From assembly GCF_000013565.1 (NCBI RefSeq), contig NC_007802.1, positions 2,790,001 through 2,854,000 of the forward strand: a stretch of DNA of 64,000 bases, in the 5' to 3' direction. Positions 53,487 to 61,579 of the stretch are shown in pieces (the first letter of the stretch is position 1; every line of letters begins with the position of its first letter). This DNA comes from Jannaschia sp. CCS1. GTDB lineage: Bacteria; Pseudomonadota; Alphaproteobacteria; Rhodobacterales; Rhodobacteraceae. The position numbers and the translations under genes were made by a program. Under the pieces are notes generated by a model. The model did no database searches. It worked only from the letters and a program-made list of their open reading frames with translations, and was not told the DNA's origin.

Positions 53487-53551
53487 AAATTGATATAGCA
53501 TTGATCTACTTCGCCTGTCGCCTGACCAAAATTGATATACCATTGATATAC
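53487..53551. repeat. Paired TTGATATA direct repeats upstream of AhpD-like gene
   Basis: Two 23-bp copies, 53487-53509 and 53529-53551, exactly 42 bp apart. Each contains two TTGATAT/TTGATCT steps 11 bp apart (TTGATATAC-CA-TTGATATAC in the second copy). Differences are two bases (G/C and C/A). Spacings of 11 and 42 bp equal one and four DNA turns, so the sites face the same side of the helix. Placed 29-93 bp before the ATG at 53580, fit for an activator or repressor array. Confidence 0.6.
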
Positions 53552-53579
53552 CCCACGCCCCTCAAAGCCGGAGGTTCCT

Positions 53580-54155
53580 ATGCCGCAACCCGACCATATC
53601 TCGATCTATGACCTGCCGGATTTTGACGCGCTGGATGACGACACGAAGCGCTATTTTGAGGTCTGCCAGGAGAAGCTTGGGATGGTGCCGAACGTGCTGC
53701 GGACCTTCTCCGTTAACCAGGATAAACTCCGCGCGTTCGGGCAGTATTACAACACGTTGATGTTGGGCGAGAGCCGGTTGAGCAAGCTGGAGCGCGAGAT
53801 GGTGGCCGTCGTCGTCTCCTCTGCAAACCGCTGTTTCTATTGCCTTGTGGCCCATGGACAGGCGGTGCGGAAGCTGTCCGGCGACCCACAATTGGGGGAG
53901 ATGCTGGTGATGAATTACCGCGTGGCAGAGCTGCCGGAGCGCCAGAAGGCCATGCTGGATTTTGCATGGCGGTTAACCACAACGCCGTCGGAGGTTGCGG
54001 GCGATGACAGGGCACAACTGGAGGCCGCAGGCCTGACCCAGGACGAGATCTTTGACCTGTCGGACGTCATCGCGTTTTTCAACATGTCCAACCGGTTTGC
54101 GATTGCGTCAGACATGATGCCAAACCCGGAATATCACCGCATGGACCGCGCATAA
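53580..54155 (+). CDS. AhpD/carboxymuconolactone-decarboxylase-like peroxidase-related protein
   Basis: A 191-residue all-helical protein of the AhpD-like 'peroxidase-related' group. CxxC redox pair in RCFYCLVAHG with the adjacent His. Motifs: YFEVCQEKLGMVPNVLRTF and LSKLEREMVAVVVSSANRC. AhpD proteins reduce peroxides via a thiol pair. GGAGG six bases before the ATG sets the start. Upstream lies a set of TTGATATA repeats. Confidence 0.9.
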   Translation: MPQPDHISIYDLPDFDALDDDTKRYFEVCQEKLGMVPNVLRTFSVNQDKLRAFGQYYNTLMLGESRLSKLEREMVAVVVSSANRCFYCLVAHGQAVRKLSGDPQLGEMLVMNYRVAELPERQKAMLDFAWRLTTTPSEVAGDDRAQLEAAGLTQDEIFDLSDVIAFFNMSNRFAIASDMMPNPEYHRMDRA

Positions 54156-54165
54156 TCCTTTCAGA

Positions 54166-55761
54166 TCATTCGCTTAGACCCTGCGCGGCCCGGCGCGTTC
54201 CGGGCCCCACATCGCCGTCGATCCGCATCGTATAAAGCCCACGCTCGGCCAGAATTGTCTGGAATGCGATGGCCGTGGCCTGATCCCAAGGCGGCGTGCG
54301 ACCGTCGATCGTGCCGCGCATATCCTCTATCTCAACCTCGCCGGTCTCCAGCGCGGCGACATAATCGGCAGCGGCCAGTTCAGGATTGGCGCCGCGCCCA
54401 ATGCCCTGTTCATACAGGAACCCGCGCGCCGCGATGCCCGCCGGATCGCCGGTGGCGGCCAGTTGCTCCACCCAACCGCCGCGCAGGAAATCACTGGGCG
54501 GCACGCCCTCTGCTCCGTCGGAATAGAGCTGGATAAGGTCCTGGATTGCCTCGGTATTTCCTGAGTTCGCCAGATCGACAAGCAACGGCACGGCGCGCCG
54601 CGCGTCCGGAATGCCAAGCGCCTCATCAACGCCCCCAAGCACGCCCTCCCCGCGCAGGAACGTCTGAGCGAGGTTGATTTGCGCAAAGGGGTAACCGGCG
54701 TCGGCGGCCATCTGCATCAGGCGCACCATTTCGCCGGTATCTGTCTCCACGCCGCGCCCAAGGCGGTACATGAAGGCCAAAGTCGCCATGCCTGCCGGAT
54801 CGCCTGCATCGGCGGCTTGCCTATAGAATTCAACTGCTTGGGCTGCGTCTTCGCGCACGGGACGCAGGCCGAAATTGTGGTAATCCCCCAGGCGCGTAAA
54901 GGCCGCTGGAACGCCCGCTTCGGCGGCCCGCTCATAAAGCGGCACGGCCCGGCGGTGGCGTCCGGCAGCCTGAGAGGCCGTGGCCAGATGGTACAGGGGA
55001 GCGCCCTCGTCAGGCAGCGCTTCGGCGGCCGTACGACAGGCGGGCAGAGCCTCGCGCAGGGCGGTGAGGGCGGCCCGTTGCGCCTCCTCCGACGGGAAGT
55101 TCTCCGCCGAGGGTTCTCCCGCAATTTCAATGCATTGATCGAGCGCGGCCTGCGCGGCAGCGGCCTCGGCGGCACGGGCGGCACTTTCCTCCGCCAGTGC
55201 TGCAAAGGCCGAGCTTGCGGCCTCGACCGCCTCGGCGCGGTCCGCTGCGGCGGCCTCTTCTGCCCGGGCTGCACTCTCAGCGGCCAGCGCCTCGAACGCC
55301 GATGTTGCGCTGGCTAGCGCTTCTGCCCGCTCCGCCGCCGCGGCAGCTTCCGCCTCGGCCGCACGTGCCGCGGCCTCCGCTTCTGCCCGCGCAGCGCTTT
55401 CGGCCGCCAAGGCTTCAAAGGCCGACGTCGCATTCTCCACCGCCTCTGCCCGTTCGGCAGCGGCCACCGCTTCCGCTTCAGTCGCCCGCGCCGCGGCGTC
55501 CGCCTCCGCCCTTGCGGCACTCTCTGCGGCCAGCGCCTCAAACGCCGATGTCGCCTCCTCCACGGCGGTCGCACGGGCCTCGGCGGCGGCCTCCTCTGCG
55601 GCAGCCAGATCCTCGGCGGACGGCTCCCGAAGCGCCAGAAGGGCCGCCACAGCCTCTTCTGCGGCTGCGGCAGCATCGTCGCTTTGAGCCAATGCGCCCC
55701 CGGCTCCCAGGGCCAGAACAGAGACCAAACACATCGAACGAACGGCAGAGGGCAGCGACAT
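54166..55761 (-). CDS. SEL1-repeat protein with Ala-rich coiled-coil repeats
   Basis: A 531-residue secreted protein. Signal peptide to about GGALAQ (residue 26). Residues 70-210 hold four near-identical copies of a unit starting ATSAFEALAAESAARAE (unit lengths about 41, 41 and 30), strongly helical and Ala/Glu-rich. A Cys-linked segment and SEL1-type helical repeats (about 285-430; AVPLYERAAEAGVPAAFTRLG, AAQAVEFYRQAADAGDPAGM) follow, ending in a peptidoglycan-binding-like tail (LAERGLYTMRIDGDVGPGTR). Presumed periplasmic scaffold. The ATG at 55761 matches the signal peptide. No close ribosome site. Confidence 0.82.
   Translation of the reverse strand: MSLPSAVRSMCLVSVLALGAGGALAQSDDAAAAAEEAVAALLALREPSAEDLAAAEEAAAEARATAVEEATSAFEALAAESAARAEADAAARATEAEAVAAAERAEAVENATSAFEALAAESAARAEAEAAARAAEAEAAAAAERAEALASATSAFEALAAESAARAEEAAAADRAEAVEAASSAFAALAEESAARAAEAAAAQAALDQCIEIAGEPSAENFPSEEAQRAALTALREALPACRTAAEALPDEGAPLYHLATASQAAGRHRRAVPLYERAAEAGVPAAFTRLGDYHNFGLRPVREDAAQAVEFYRQAADAGDPAGMATLAFMYRLGRGVETDTGEMVRLMQMAADAGYPFAQINLAQTFLRGEGVLGGVDEALGIPDARRAVPLLVDLANSGNTEAIQDLIQLYSDGAEGVPPSDFLRGGWVEQLAATGDPAGIAARGFLYEQGIGRGANPELAAADYVAALETGEVEIEDMRGTIDGRTPPWDQATAIAFQTILAERGLYTMRIDGDVGPGTRRAAQGLSE
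55135..55554 (-). repeat. Tandem Ala/Glu coiled-coil coding repeats
   Basis: DNA encoding four copies of the ATSAFEAL-type unit in the SEL1 protein, minus strand. Units of 123, 123 and about 90 bp. DNA is repeated as well as protein, so copy number may vary between strains by slippage or recombination. Confidence 0.75.
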
Positions 55762-55983
55762 ATCAAGCAAATCCTTGAGCAAAATCAAACATCGCGACGA
55801 TAGCCAGCGCGGCAGGCCGTGTCGATAGGAACGCGCGACCAAGGCACAGAAACCGCGTCCAAATAGCACTGGTCAAGGATGTTCAGCTAAGGCACCTTCC
55901 CGATAACCTTCTTTTGGGGATTTAAGCCGCTGACACAGCTTCCTGCCACGTCGGGCACCCAGCCTGCTGACGCCCCCATTCTG

Positions 55984-57366
55984 GTGGTGGATCTGGACGG
56001 CACGCTGCTGCGTTCGGACATGTTGTACGAATGCATGTGGTCGGCGTTGGGCCGCGATGCCTGGGCCACCCTGCGCGCGGCGGGCCAGTTGCAACAGGGG
56101 CGCGCGGCGCTCAAGCGTGCGTTGGTGGCTTTGTCAGATGTTGACGTCGCAACGCTGCCCTATGACACGGAGGTGCTAAAGCGCATCGCCGCATGGCGCG
56201 ACAGCGGCGGGCAGGTGATTTTGGCCACCGCAAGCGATCAGACGCTGGCCGACAAGATCGCCACGCATCTTGGCCTCTTTGACGACGTTTATGGCTCCGA
56301 CGGCACGCGCAACTTGAAAGGCACTGAAAAGGCGGCCTTCTTGCGCGCGCACTTGCCCCACGGCTTCACCTACATGGGCGATAGCGCTGCCGATTTGCCG
56401 GTGTGGAAGGCAGCGGACAAAGCGATTAGTGTGGGTGCATCACCGAAGGTGACAGCAACGCTCGACGCGGGCGCAACCCCGGCAGAGCATTTGCGCCGCG
56501 AGGCCCCACCCAAGGCGCTGCTTCGCGCGATCCGCCCGCAGCAATGGCTCAAGAACCTGCTGGTGGCCGTGCCCCTCGTCGCAGAACCGGGCGCGGTCAT
56601 GGCCGTGGTCGGCGCGTTCTTTGCCCTGAGCTTTGCGGCGTCCGCCGGTTATCTGGTGAACGACCTGCTGGACCTGAACGACGACCGAAGCCATCCCCGC
56701 AAACGCACGCGGCCCTTTGCGGCAGGAACGCTCTCACCGCAAGTCGGGACGCTGGCGATCCCGGTTCTGTTGCTGCTGTCGACGGTGATCTCGCTGGCCG
56801 TGACGCCCGCGCTCTTCGGGATTGTGGTGCTCTATCTCATTGCGACCGTGGCCTATTCGGTCAAGTTGAAGCGGCACACGATGATCGACATCTGCCTGCT
56901 GGCCTTCCTCTTCACCCTGCGGATCATCGCGGGCGGGGTGGCGATTGGCGCGGGCCTGTCGGTCTGGCTTCTGGCGTTTTCGATGTTCATCTTCTACAGT
57001 CTGGCCGCCGTGAAACGCCTGGCAGAACTGTCCGACAGCGCGACTGCGGGCCGCGGCACATCCCGGCGGGGCTACCTTGCGGCAGACCGGAGTTTGATCA
57101 GCCAGATGGCGATCACATCGGGCTACCTCGCCGTTCTGGTTCTGGCGCTCTACGTGGATGAGCCGACAACCCAGGCCAAATTCGCGACGCCGTGGCTGTT
57201 ATGGGGCGTCTGCCCGCTGCTGATCTTCTGGATCAGCCGTATGGTCATGACGGCAGATCGTGGCGAGATGCACGACGATCCGATGATCTTCGCGGTCACA
57301 AATTCCACGTCGCGGCTGGTCATCCTGTTCTGCGCCATCATCGTCTCGGGAGCAGTGCTGATATGA
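55984..57366 (+). CDS. HAD phosphatase-UbiA prenyltransferase fusion (DPPR synthase-like)
   Basis: A 460-residue bifunctional protein. N-terminal HAD domain (residues 1-175): VDLDGTLLRSDMLYECM, ILATASDQT, KGTEKAAFL and FTYMGDSAADLPVW. C-terminal UbiA domain (about 185-460): ALLRAIRPQQWLKNLLVAVP, then VNDLLDLNDDRSHPRKRTRP, closely like decaprenyl-phosphate phosphoribosyltransferase of mycobacteria (Rv3806c). Predicted to put phosphoribose on polyprenyl phosphate and dephosphorylate it with the HAD part. Start: a GTG at 55984; a CTG at 55930 with GGGGA upstream is another option. ATGA overlap with gtrA. Confidence 0.9.
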   Translation: MVDLDGTLLRSDMLYECMWSALGRDAWATLRAAGQLQQGRAALKRALVALSDVDVATLPYDTEVLKRIAAWRDSGGQVILATASDQTLADKIATHLGLFDDVYGSDGTRNLKGTEKAAFLRAHLPHGFTYMGDSAADLPVWKAADKAISVGASPKVTATLDAGATPAEHLRREAPPKALLRAIRPQQWLKNLLVAVPLVAEPGAVMAVVGAFFALSFAASAGYLVNDLLDLNDDRSHPRKRTRPFAAGTLSPQVGTLAIPVLLLLSTVISLAVTPALFGIVVLYLIATVAYSVKLKRHTMIDICLLAFLFTLRIIAGGVAIGAGLSVWLLAFSMFIFYSLAAVKRLAELSDSATAGRGTSRRGYLAADRSLISQMAITSGYLAVLVLALYVDEPTTQAKFATPWLLWGVCPLLIFWISRMVMTADRGEMHDDPMIFAVTNSTSRLVILFCAIIVSGAVLI

Positions 57367-57788
57367 CCCGCACGATGCTTGTCACACGCTATGTCGCCTT
57401 CGCGATCATTGCCACGGTGGTGAACCTGTTCGTCCAACGAGTCGTTCTATTGGGCGGCGACGGCGCGGGTTGGTTCGTCCTGGCGATGGGGATCGGGACG
57501 CTTGCGGGGCTGGTGGTGAAATACGCCCTCGACAAGAAGTGGATCTTCTATGACCTCACCTCCGGCGCGGCGGCGCAGGGGCGGCAGTTTGGGCTCTATT
57601 CGCTGATGGGGATCGTCACGACGGTGATCTTCTGGGCCACGGAAACCACGTTCTGGCTCATCTGGGGCACCGATTTCGCGCGCGAGATCGGGGCGGTGAT
57701 CGGCCTGACCATCGGCTATATCACCAAGTACCAGCTTGACCGTCGGTTCGTGTTCAAAGACGCCATGTTCCGAGACACCGCGCCATGA
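57363..57788 (+). CDS. GtrA-family membrane protein
   Basis: A 141-residue GtrA-like protein with four transmembrane segments: TRYVAFAIIATVVNLFVQRV, a second, LYSLMGIVTTVIFWATETTF, and GAVIGLTIGYITKYQLDRRF with the family's C-terminal D-(K/R)-x-F. GtrA proteins are proposed lipid-linked-sugar flippases; Rv3789 in M. tuberculosis, beside dprE1, is of this family. Overlaps its neighbours by four bases each side. Confidence 0.93.
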   Translation: MTRTMLVTRYVAFAIIATVVNLFVQRVVLLGGDGAGWFVLAMGIGTLAGLVVKYALDKKWIFYDLTSGAAAQGRQFGLYSLMGIVTTVIFWATETTFWLIWGTDFAREIGAVIGLTIGYITKYQLDRRFVFKDAMFRDTAP

Positions 57789-59083
57789 AGTTGAGCGGCT
57801 GGGGACGATTTCCAAACGTCGATTGCACCGTGCGCGTGGCCCGGTCGGAGGTTGACGTGCGCGCTGCCGTTGCGGCCTCCCCCCTGATCGCGCGCGGCAA
57901 TGGGCGGGCCTATGGCGACGCGGCGCTGAACCGCGGGCTCACGCTGGACATGACCGGCATGGACCGGATGCTGTCGTTTGAAGATGGCGTTCTGGTGGCC
58001 GAGGCGGGCGTGCTTCTGGGCGATATCATCCACACTTTCCTGCCACGCGGCTGGTTTCCCATGGTCACTCCGGGCACGAAATACGTCAGCCTTGGCGGTG
58101 CGATCGCGGCGGATGTCCATGGCAAGAACCACCACCTGGACGGCTCGTTCCGGTCCTGTGTGGATTGGGTGGATCTGATGGGCCCGGACGGAGCCGTGAC
58201 CCGCGTGACCCGCGAGGATGACCTGTTTGACTGGACGTTGGGGGGCATGGGGTTGACCGGTGTGATCCTGCGCGCCCAGATCCGCCTGCGCGCGGTCGAG
58301 ACCAGCTTCATCGCGCAGGAGACGCGGGCTTTGACATCGCTTACCGATACGCTGGAGGCCTTCGAGGACACGCTGGACGCACTCTATTCGGTGGCCTGGA
58401 TTGACTGCTCGGACGGGCCGCATCACGGACACTCCCTTCTGTTGCTGGGTCGGCACGCGACCCCGGGCGATCTTCCCAAACGGCAAAAGCCGTTGGAGGT
58501 GAAGCGCAGGGCCAAGCTGCCCGTGCCCTTCGGCGCACCGCCGTTCCTGTTTCGCGGCCTCTGGCTGCGGGCGCTCAACGGCATCTATTGGCGACGCGGG
58601 GCAAAACGCGCAGGCCACACGATTGTGGATTGGGACAGCTACTTCTACCCGCTTGACGCGCTGGCCAACTGGAACCGGCTCTATGGCCGCAACGGCTTCT
58701 TGCAATTCCAATGCGCCCTGCCGCTGGAGACTGCCGCCGATGGCCTCGCCGCCCTGATGGCCGAGATTGCGGCGTCACAATCAGGGTCCGTTCTTTCGGT
58801 CCTGAAACGCTTCGGGCCGCAATCGGGCCATTTTTCCTTCCCAATGCCGGGCTACACCTTGGCCCTCGACTTCCCGGCAAACGAACGGAGCCTTGCCCTG
58901 ATGGAACGATTGGACGCGATCACATTGGCCCATAAGGGTCGCTTTTACCTGGCCAAAGACGCCCGTATGCCAGAGGCCGTCGTCAAAGCCGATGCGCGGG
59001 CGGAGGCTTTTGCCGCAATGCGCACGCAGATGGGCCTGCGGGACCGGTTCGCCTCGGAGCAGTCTGAAAGGTTGGGGTTATGA
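57785..59083 (+). CDS. DprE1-like FAD oxidase (polyprenyl-phosphoribose 2'-epimerase subunit)
   Basis: A 432-residue vanillyl-alcohol-oxidase-family FAD enzyme with very clear DprE1 features: ARGNGRAYGDAALNRG, VTPGTKYVSLGGAIAADVHG plus KNHH (the His next to FAD), LGGMGLTGVILRAQIR, FYPLDALANWNRLYGRNGF, VLKRFGPQSGHFSFPMPGY and YLAKDARM (Lys matching K418). The Cys387 that benzothiazinones attack is Ala here (TLALDFP versus ICVDFP). With DprE2 it oxidises then epimerises polyprenyl-phosphoribose to arabinose. Overlaps gtrA and dprE2 genes. Confidence 0.93.
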   Translation: MKLSGWGRFPNVDCTVRVARSEVDVRAAVAASPLIARGNGRAYGDAALNRGLTLDMTGMDRMLSFEDGVLVAEAGVLLGDIIHTFLPRGWFPMVTPGTKYVSLGGAIAADVHGKNHHLDGSFRSCVDWVDLMGPDGAVTRVTREDDLFDWTLGGMGLTGVILRAQIRLRAVETSFIAQETRALTSLTDTLEAFEDTLDALYSVAWIDCSDGPHHGHSLLLLGRHATPGDLPKRQKPLEVKRRAKLPVPFGAPPFLFRGLWLRALNGIYWRRGAKRAGHTIVDWDSYFYPLDALANWNRLYGRNGFLQFQCALPLETAADGLAALMAEIAASQSGSVLSVLKRFGPQSGHFSFPMPGYTLALDFPANERSLALMERLDAITLAHKGRFYLAKDARMPEAVVKADARAEAFAAMRTQMGLRDRFASEQSERLGL

Positions 59084-59814
59084 GCGGCCCGGTCCTGATC
59101 CTTGGCGCGAAATCGGACATCGCGCGCGCCGTGGCACGGTCCTTCGCCGAAGCCGGTCACCCGATCCAGCTGGCCGCCCGCGATGTGGCGCGCCTAGAAG
59201 ACGACGCCGCAGATCTGCGCACCCGCTTCGGCGTCGAGGTCACGCTGCACGACTTCGACGCGTTAACCATCGAATCACATGGAGACTTCGTCACAGGCCT
59301 CCCCGCCCTGCCCGAGGTCGCCGTCTGTGCCGTCGGCGCGATGGGCACCCAGGAGGGCAGCGAAGCCGACCCAATGGCCGCCGCCCACGTCATGCGGTCC
59401 AATTTTGAGGGGCCCGCATCCGTGATGGCGCATCTGGCCAACGCGATGGAGGCGCGCGGATCGGGCACGTTGGTGGGCATCTCATCGGTCGCAGGCGATC
59501 GGGGTCGCGCCTCCAACTATGTCTATGGATCGGCGAAGGCGGGCTTCACCGCGTTCCTGTCCGGCCTGCGCAATCGCCTTGCAAAAAAGGGCGTACACGT
59601 CATCACCGTGCTGCCGGGCTTTGTCAAAACCGCGATGACAGAGGGCATGGACACGCCCGGTCCGCTGACTGCCGAGCCGGAGGAGGTGGGAGCGGCGATC
59701 CTGAACGCGGTGAAGAAAGGGACAAACGTGATCTACACGCGGTCCATCTGGCGCATCGTCATGGCGGTGATCCGGAATATCCCCGAGCCGATCTTCAAGA
59801 AGACCTCCATCTGA
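59080..59814 (+). CDS. DprE2-like short-chain dehydrogenase
   Basis: A 244-residue SDR. NAD(P) motif VLILGAKSDIARAVARSF, catalytic Ser-Tyr-Lys in GISSVAGDRGRASNYVYGSA plus K, then VITVLPGFVKTAMTEGMDTP. This matches DprE2, which reduces the 2'-keto intermediate to polyprenyl-phosphoarabinose. Last gene of the four-gene operon; starts inside the dprE1 stop. Confidence 0.93.
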   Translation: MSGPVLILGAKSDIARAVARSFAEAGHPIQLAARDVARLEDDAADLRTRFGVEVTLHDFDALTIESHGDFVTGLPALPEVAVCAVGAMGTQEGSEADPMAAAHVMRSNFEGPASVMAHLANAMEARGSGTLVGISSVAGDRGRASNYVYGSAKAGFTAFLSGLRNRLAKKGVHVITVLPGFVKTAMTEGMDTPGPLTAEPEEVGAAILNAVKKGTNVIYTRSIWRIVMAVIRNIPEPIFKKTSI

Positions 59815-59986
59815 CGACCGGCGTGGCTGCCCGCTGGCGAGATTCCGCGCAAAAAGCAAGCGCAGGATGAAACTGGTGAACACGTTGTTGCGAATTTAAC
59901 ACTTCCAGACTAGGGCTGGAAGCTCACAAGGGACATGCGACACGCGGCGGACAGGCTGCGGTCAACGATTTGGGCAGTGATAGACG

Positions 59987-61513
59987 ATGAACGGGACAGC
60001 ACTCGCGCGGGCTTTTGCGCGGACGAAACAGGTCGACATCAAGGGCAGTCTTGCGGCGTTTGAACAGCCAAACGGCGTGCTGGCTGTTGTCCTTGCCTCG
60101 ACACTTATCACCTCGGTCTGTGCATTTGTCGTCGTCAGCAATGCGCTTGGCGCTCAGCGCCCCGCGGCCCAGGACGTTGCGACCGAGGTCCCCGCGATGG
60201 AGGCCACCGTGCAGCGTCGCTATCCCGGTGCCACAGCCTTTGACACCACCGTGTCGGTCGTGATCGATCGCGCGCCAAGCATTCGTGTCGCGCCGCAAAT
60301 GGCCCCGGTGGCCGACACGCGGCCGACGCCGGCGGAGCCCGCGCACCCCTACAGCATTGTCGAAGGACGCCCGCCCGTCATGCCGCAGCCTCGGCCCGGC
60401 GTCGTGACCGTCCCCCAGATCGTGCAGGTCGTCAGCCTGGCCCGCAATCTGGATGCAGACCGCGCCCTGGCCCTGCCGCGCCCAGTCGCCCGCCCCGGCG
60501 CCACCACAACACCCGCCTGGCCCGATGTTGAGACTGGCCCGCAAACCTCCACCCTGCTGGCCGCCGTCAGCCCACGCCCCAGCCTGCGTCCGGCGGATCT
60601 GGTGACCCGTGTCGCTGCAAGGCCCGATGAGCTTGATATTGAGGTCGCCCGCGCCGAGGCGCCCGGTGCCATTGGCGGTGTCGGCGAAAGCCCGCGCCCC
60701 AGCATCTTCAGCGGCGGCGGCAGCGGCGATTGCTCTCCGCGCATGGCACGCGAAATTCCGCGCCGCCCCGGATCTGCCGCCAGCGGGTCTGCGGTCATGG
60801 CGAGTGTCGGAAACGGCTCCGGCTCGGGCCGCGACAACCGCCTGGTGCAGGAAGCGCTGTCCGGGAATATCCCCAGCCATATCCGCGACTTGCAGCCTGT
60901 GAGCTTCAACGGCACCGTGGGTGGGCGCACGGTTGAGGTGACAATCTGCGTGACGCCGGATTATCTCGCCATCGGCTCGGACCGCGACAATGTTCTGGTG
61001 CCCCTTGGCCTGCCCGCAGCGCTCCGTGTGGCCGATGCCTTTGACATGATGCTGCCCACGACGACGATGGTCGACGCGATCTACCAGCAGGCCGATGTGC
61101 GCGTGGCGCCTTCGCCGATGACACCCGGATCATCCATGTCGTCGACGAACTACTTCGTTCGTCACAATGAAACCGTTCAGGCCCAGTTTGCCCGCGCCGG
61201 TGCGCGCGATGGCATGTTGGTGGCGGGGCACAAGAAGGACCTGGTGCTGGCCAACCGCCTGTCGCGCAATCCGGGCCGGGTCGCGATCTATGGCTGGCAC
61301 CGCACCAACGGGCGCGCGATCCAGCCGCTCTCCACCGTCCATGGGGAGTATTACGCCGATTATTCCCACGGTATCCGTCTGGTCAGCCGCACAGCCTTCA
61401 TCAATGGCCGCGCTGTTGACCTGCGGGAGCTGTTGACGGATGAGCGTTACGCCGGGTTCCTGAATTCCGACGGGGCCCTGACGGGTGCGACGGTGCGGCT
61501 CGCCTCCCTCTAA
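59987..61513 (+). CDS. Membrane-anchored protein of unknown function
   Basis: A 508-residue protein with one transmembrane helix near residues 30-52 (GVLAVVLASTLITSVCAFVV), a long Pro/Ala-rich linker to about 230 and a compact C-terminal domain (about 290-508). The domain contains IRDLQPVSFNGTVGG, VTICVTPDYLAIGSDRDN and GRVAIYGWHRTNGRAIQP, followed by VHGEYYADYSHGIRLVSR. I do not recognise the family. It may be anchored in the inner membrane with its domain in the periplasm. Convergent with the SUMF1-like gene through a shared terminator. Confidence 0.7.
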   Translation: MNGTALARAFARTKQVDIKGSLAAFEQPNGVLAVVLASTLITSVCAFVVVSNALGAQRPAAQDVATEVPAMEATVQRRYPGATAFDTTVSVVIDRAPSIRVAPQMAPVADTRPTPAEPAHPYSIVEGRPPVMPQPRPGVVTVPQIVQVVSLARNLDADRALALPRPVARPGATTTPAWPDVETGPQTSTLLAAVSPRPSLRPADLVTRVAARPDELDIEVARAEAPGAIGGVGESPRPSIFSGGGSGDCSPRMAREIPRRPGSAASGSAVMASVGNGSGSGRDNRLVQEALSGNIPSHIRDLQPVSFNGTVGGRTVEVTICVTPDYLAIGSDRDNVLVPLGLPAALRVADAFDMMLPTTTMVDAIYQQADVRVAPSPMTPGSSMSSTNYFVRHNETVQAQFARAGARDGMLVAGHKKDLVLANRLSRNPGRVAIYGWHRTNGRAIQPLSTVHGEYYADYSHGIRLVSRTAFINGRAVDLRELLTDERYAGFLNSDGALTGATVRLASL

Positions 61514-61532
61514 GCCACGGATTTGGAAATGA

Positions 61533-61562
61533 AAAAGGCGCGCCCGGTGTGGCGCGCCTTTT
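61533..61562. terminator. Bidirectional intrinsic terminator
   Basis: AAAAGGCGCGCC (61533-61544) pairs with GGCGCGCCTTTT (61551-61562), 12 bp with a six-base loop, T tracts in both directions. Serves the 59987 gene and the convergent gene at 61580. Confidence 0.92.
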
Positions 61563-61579
61563 GTTTTGTCAGGACCAGA

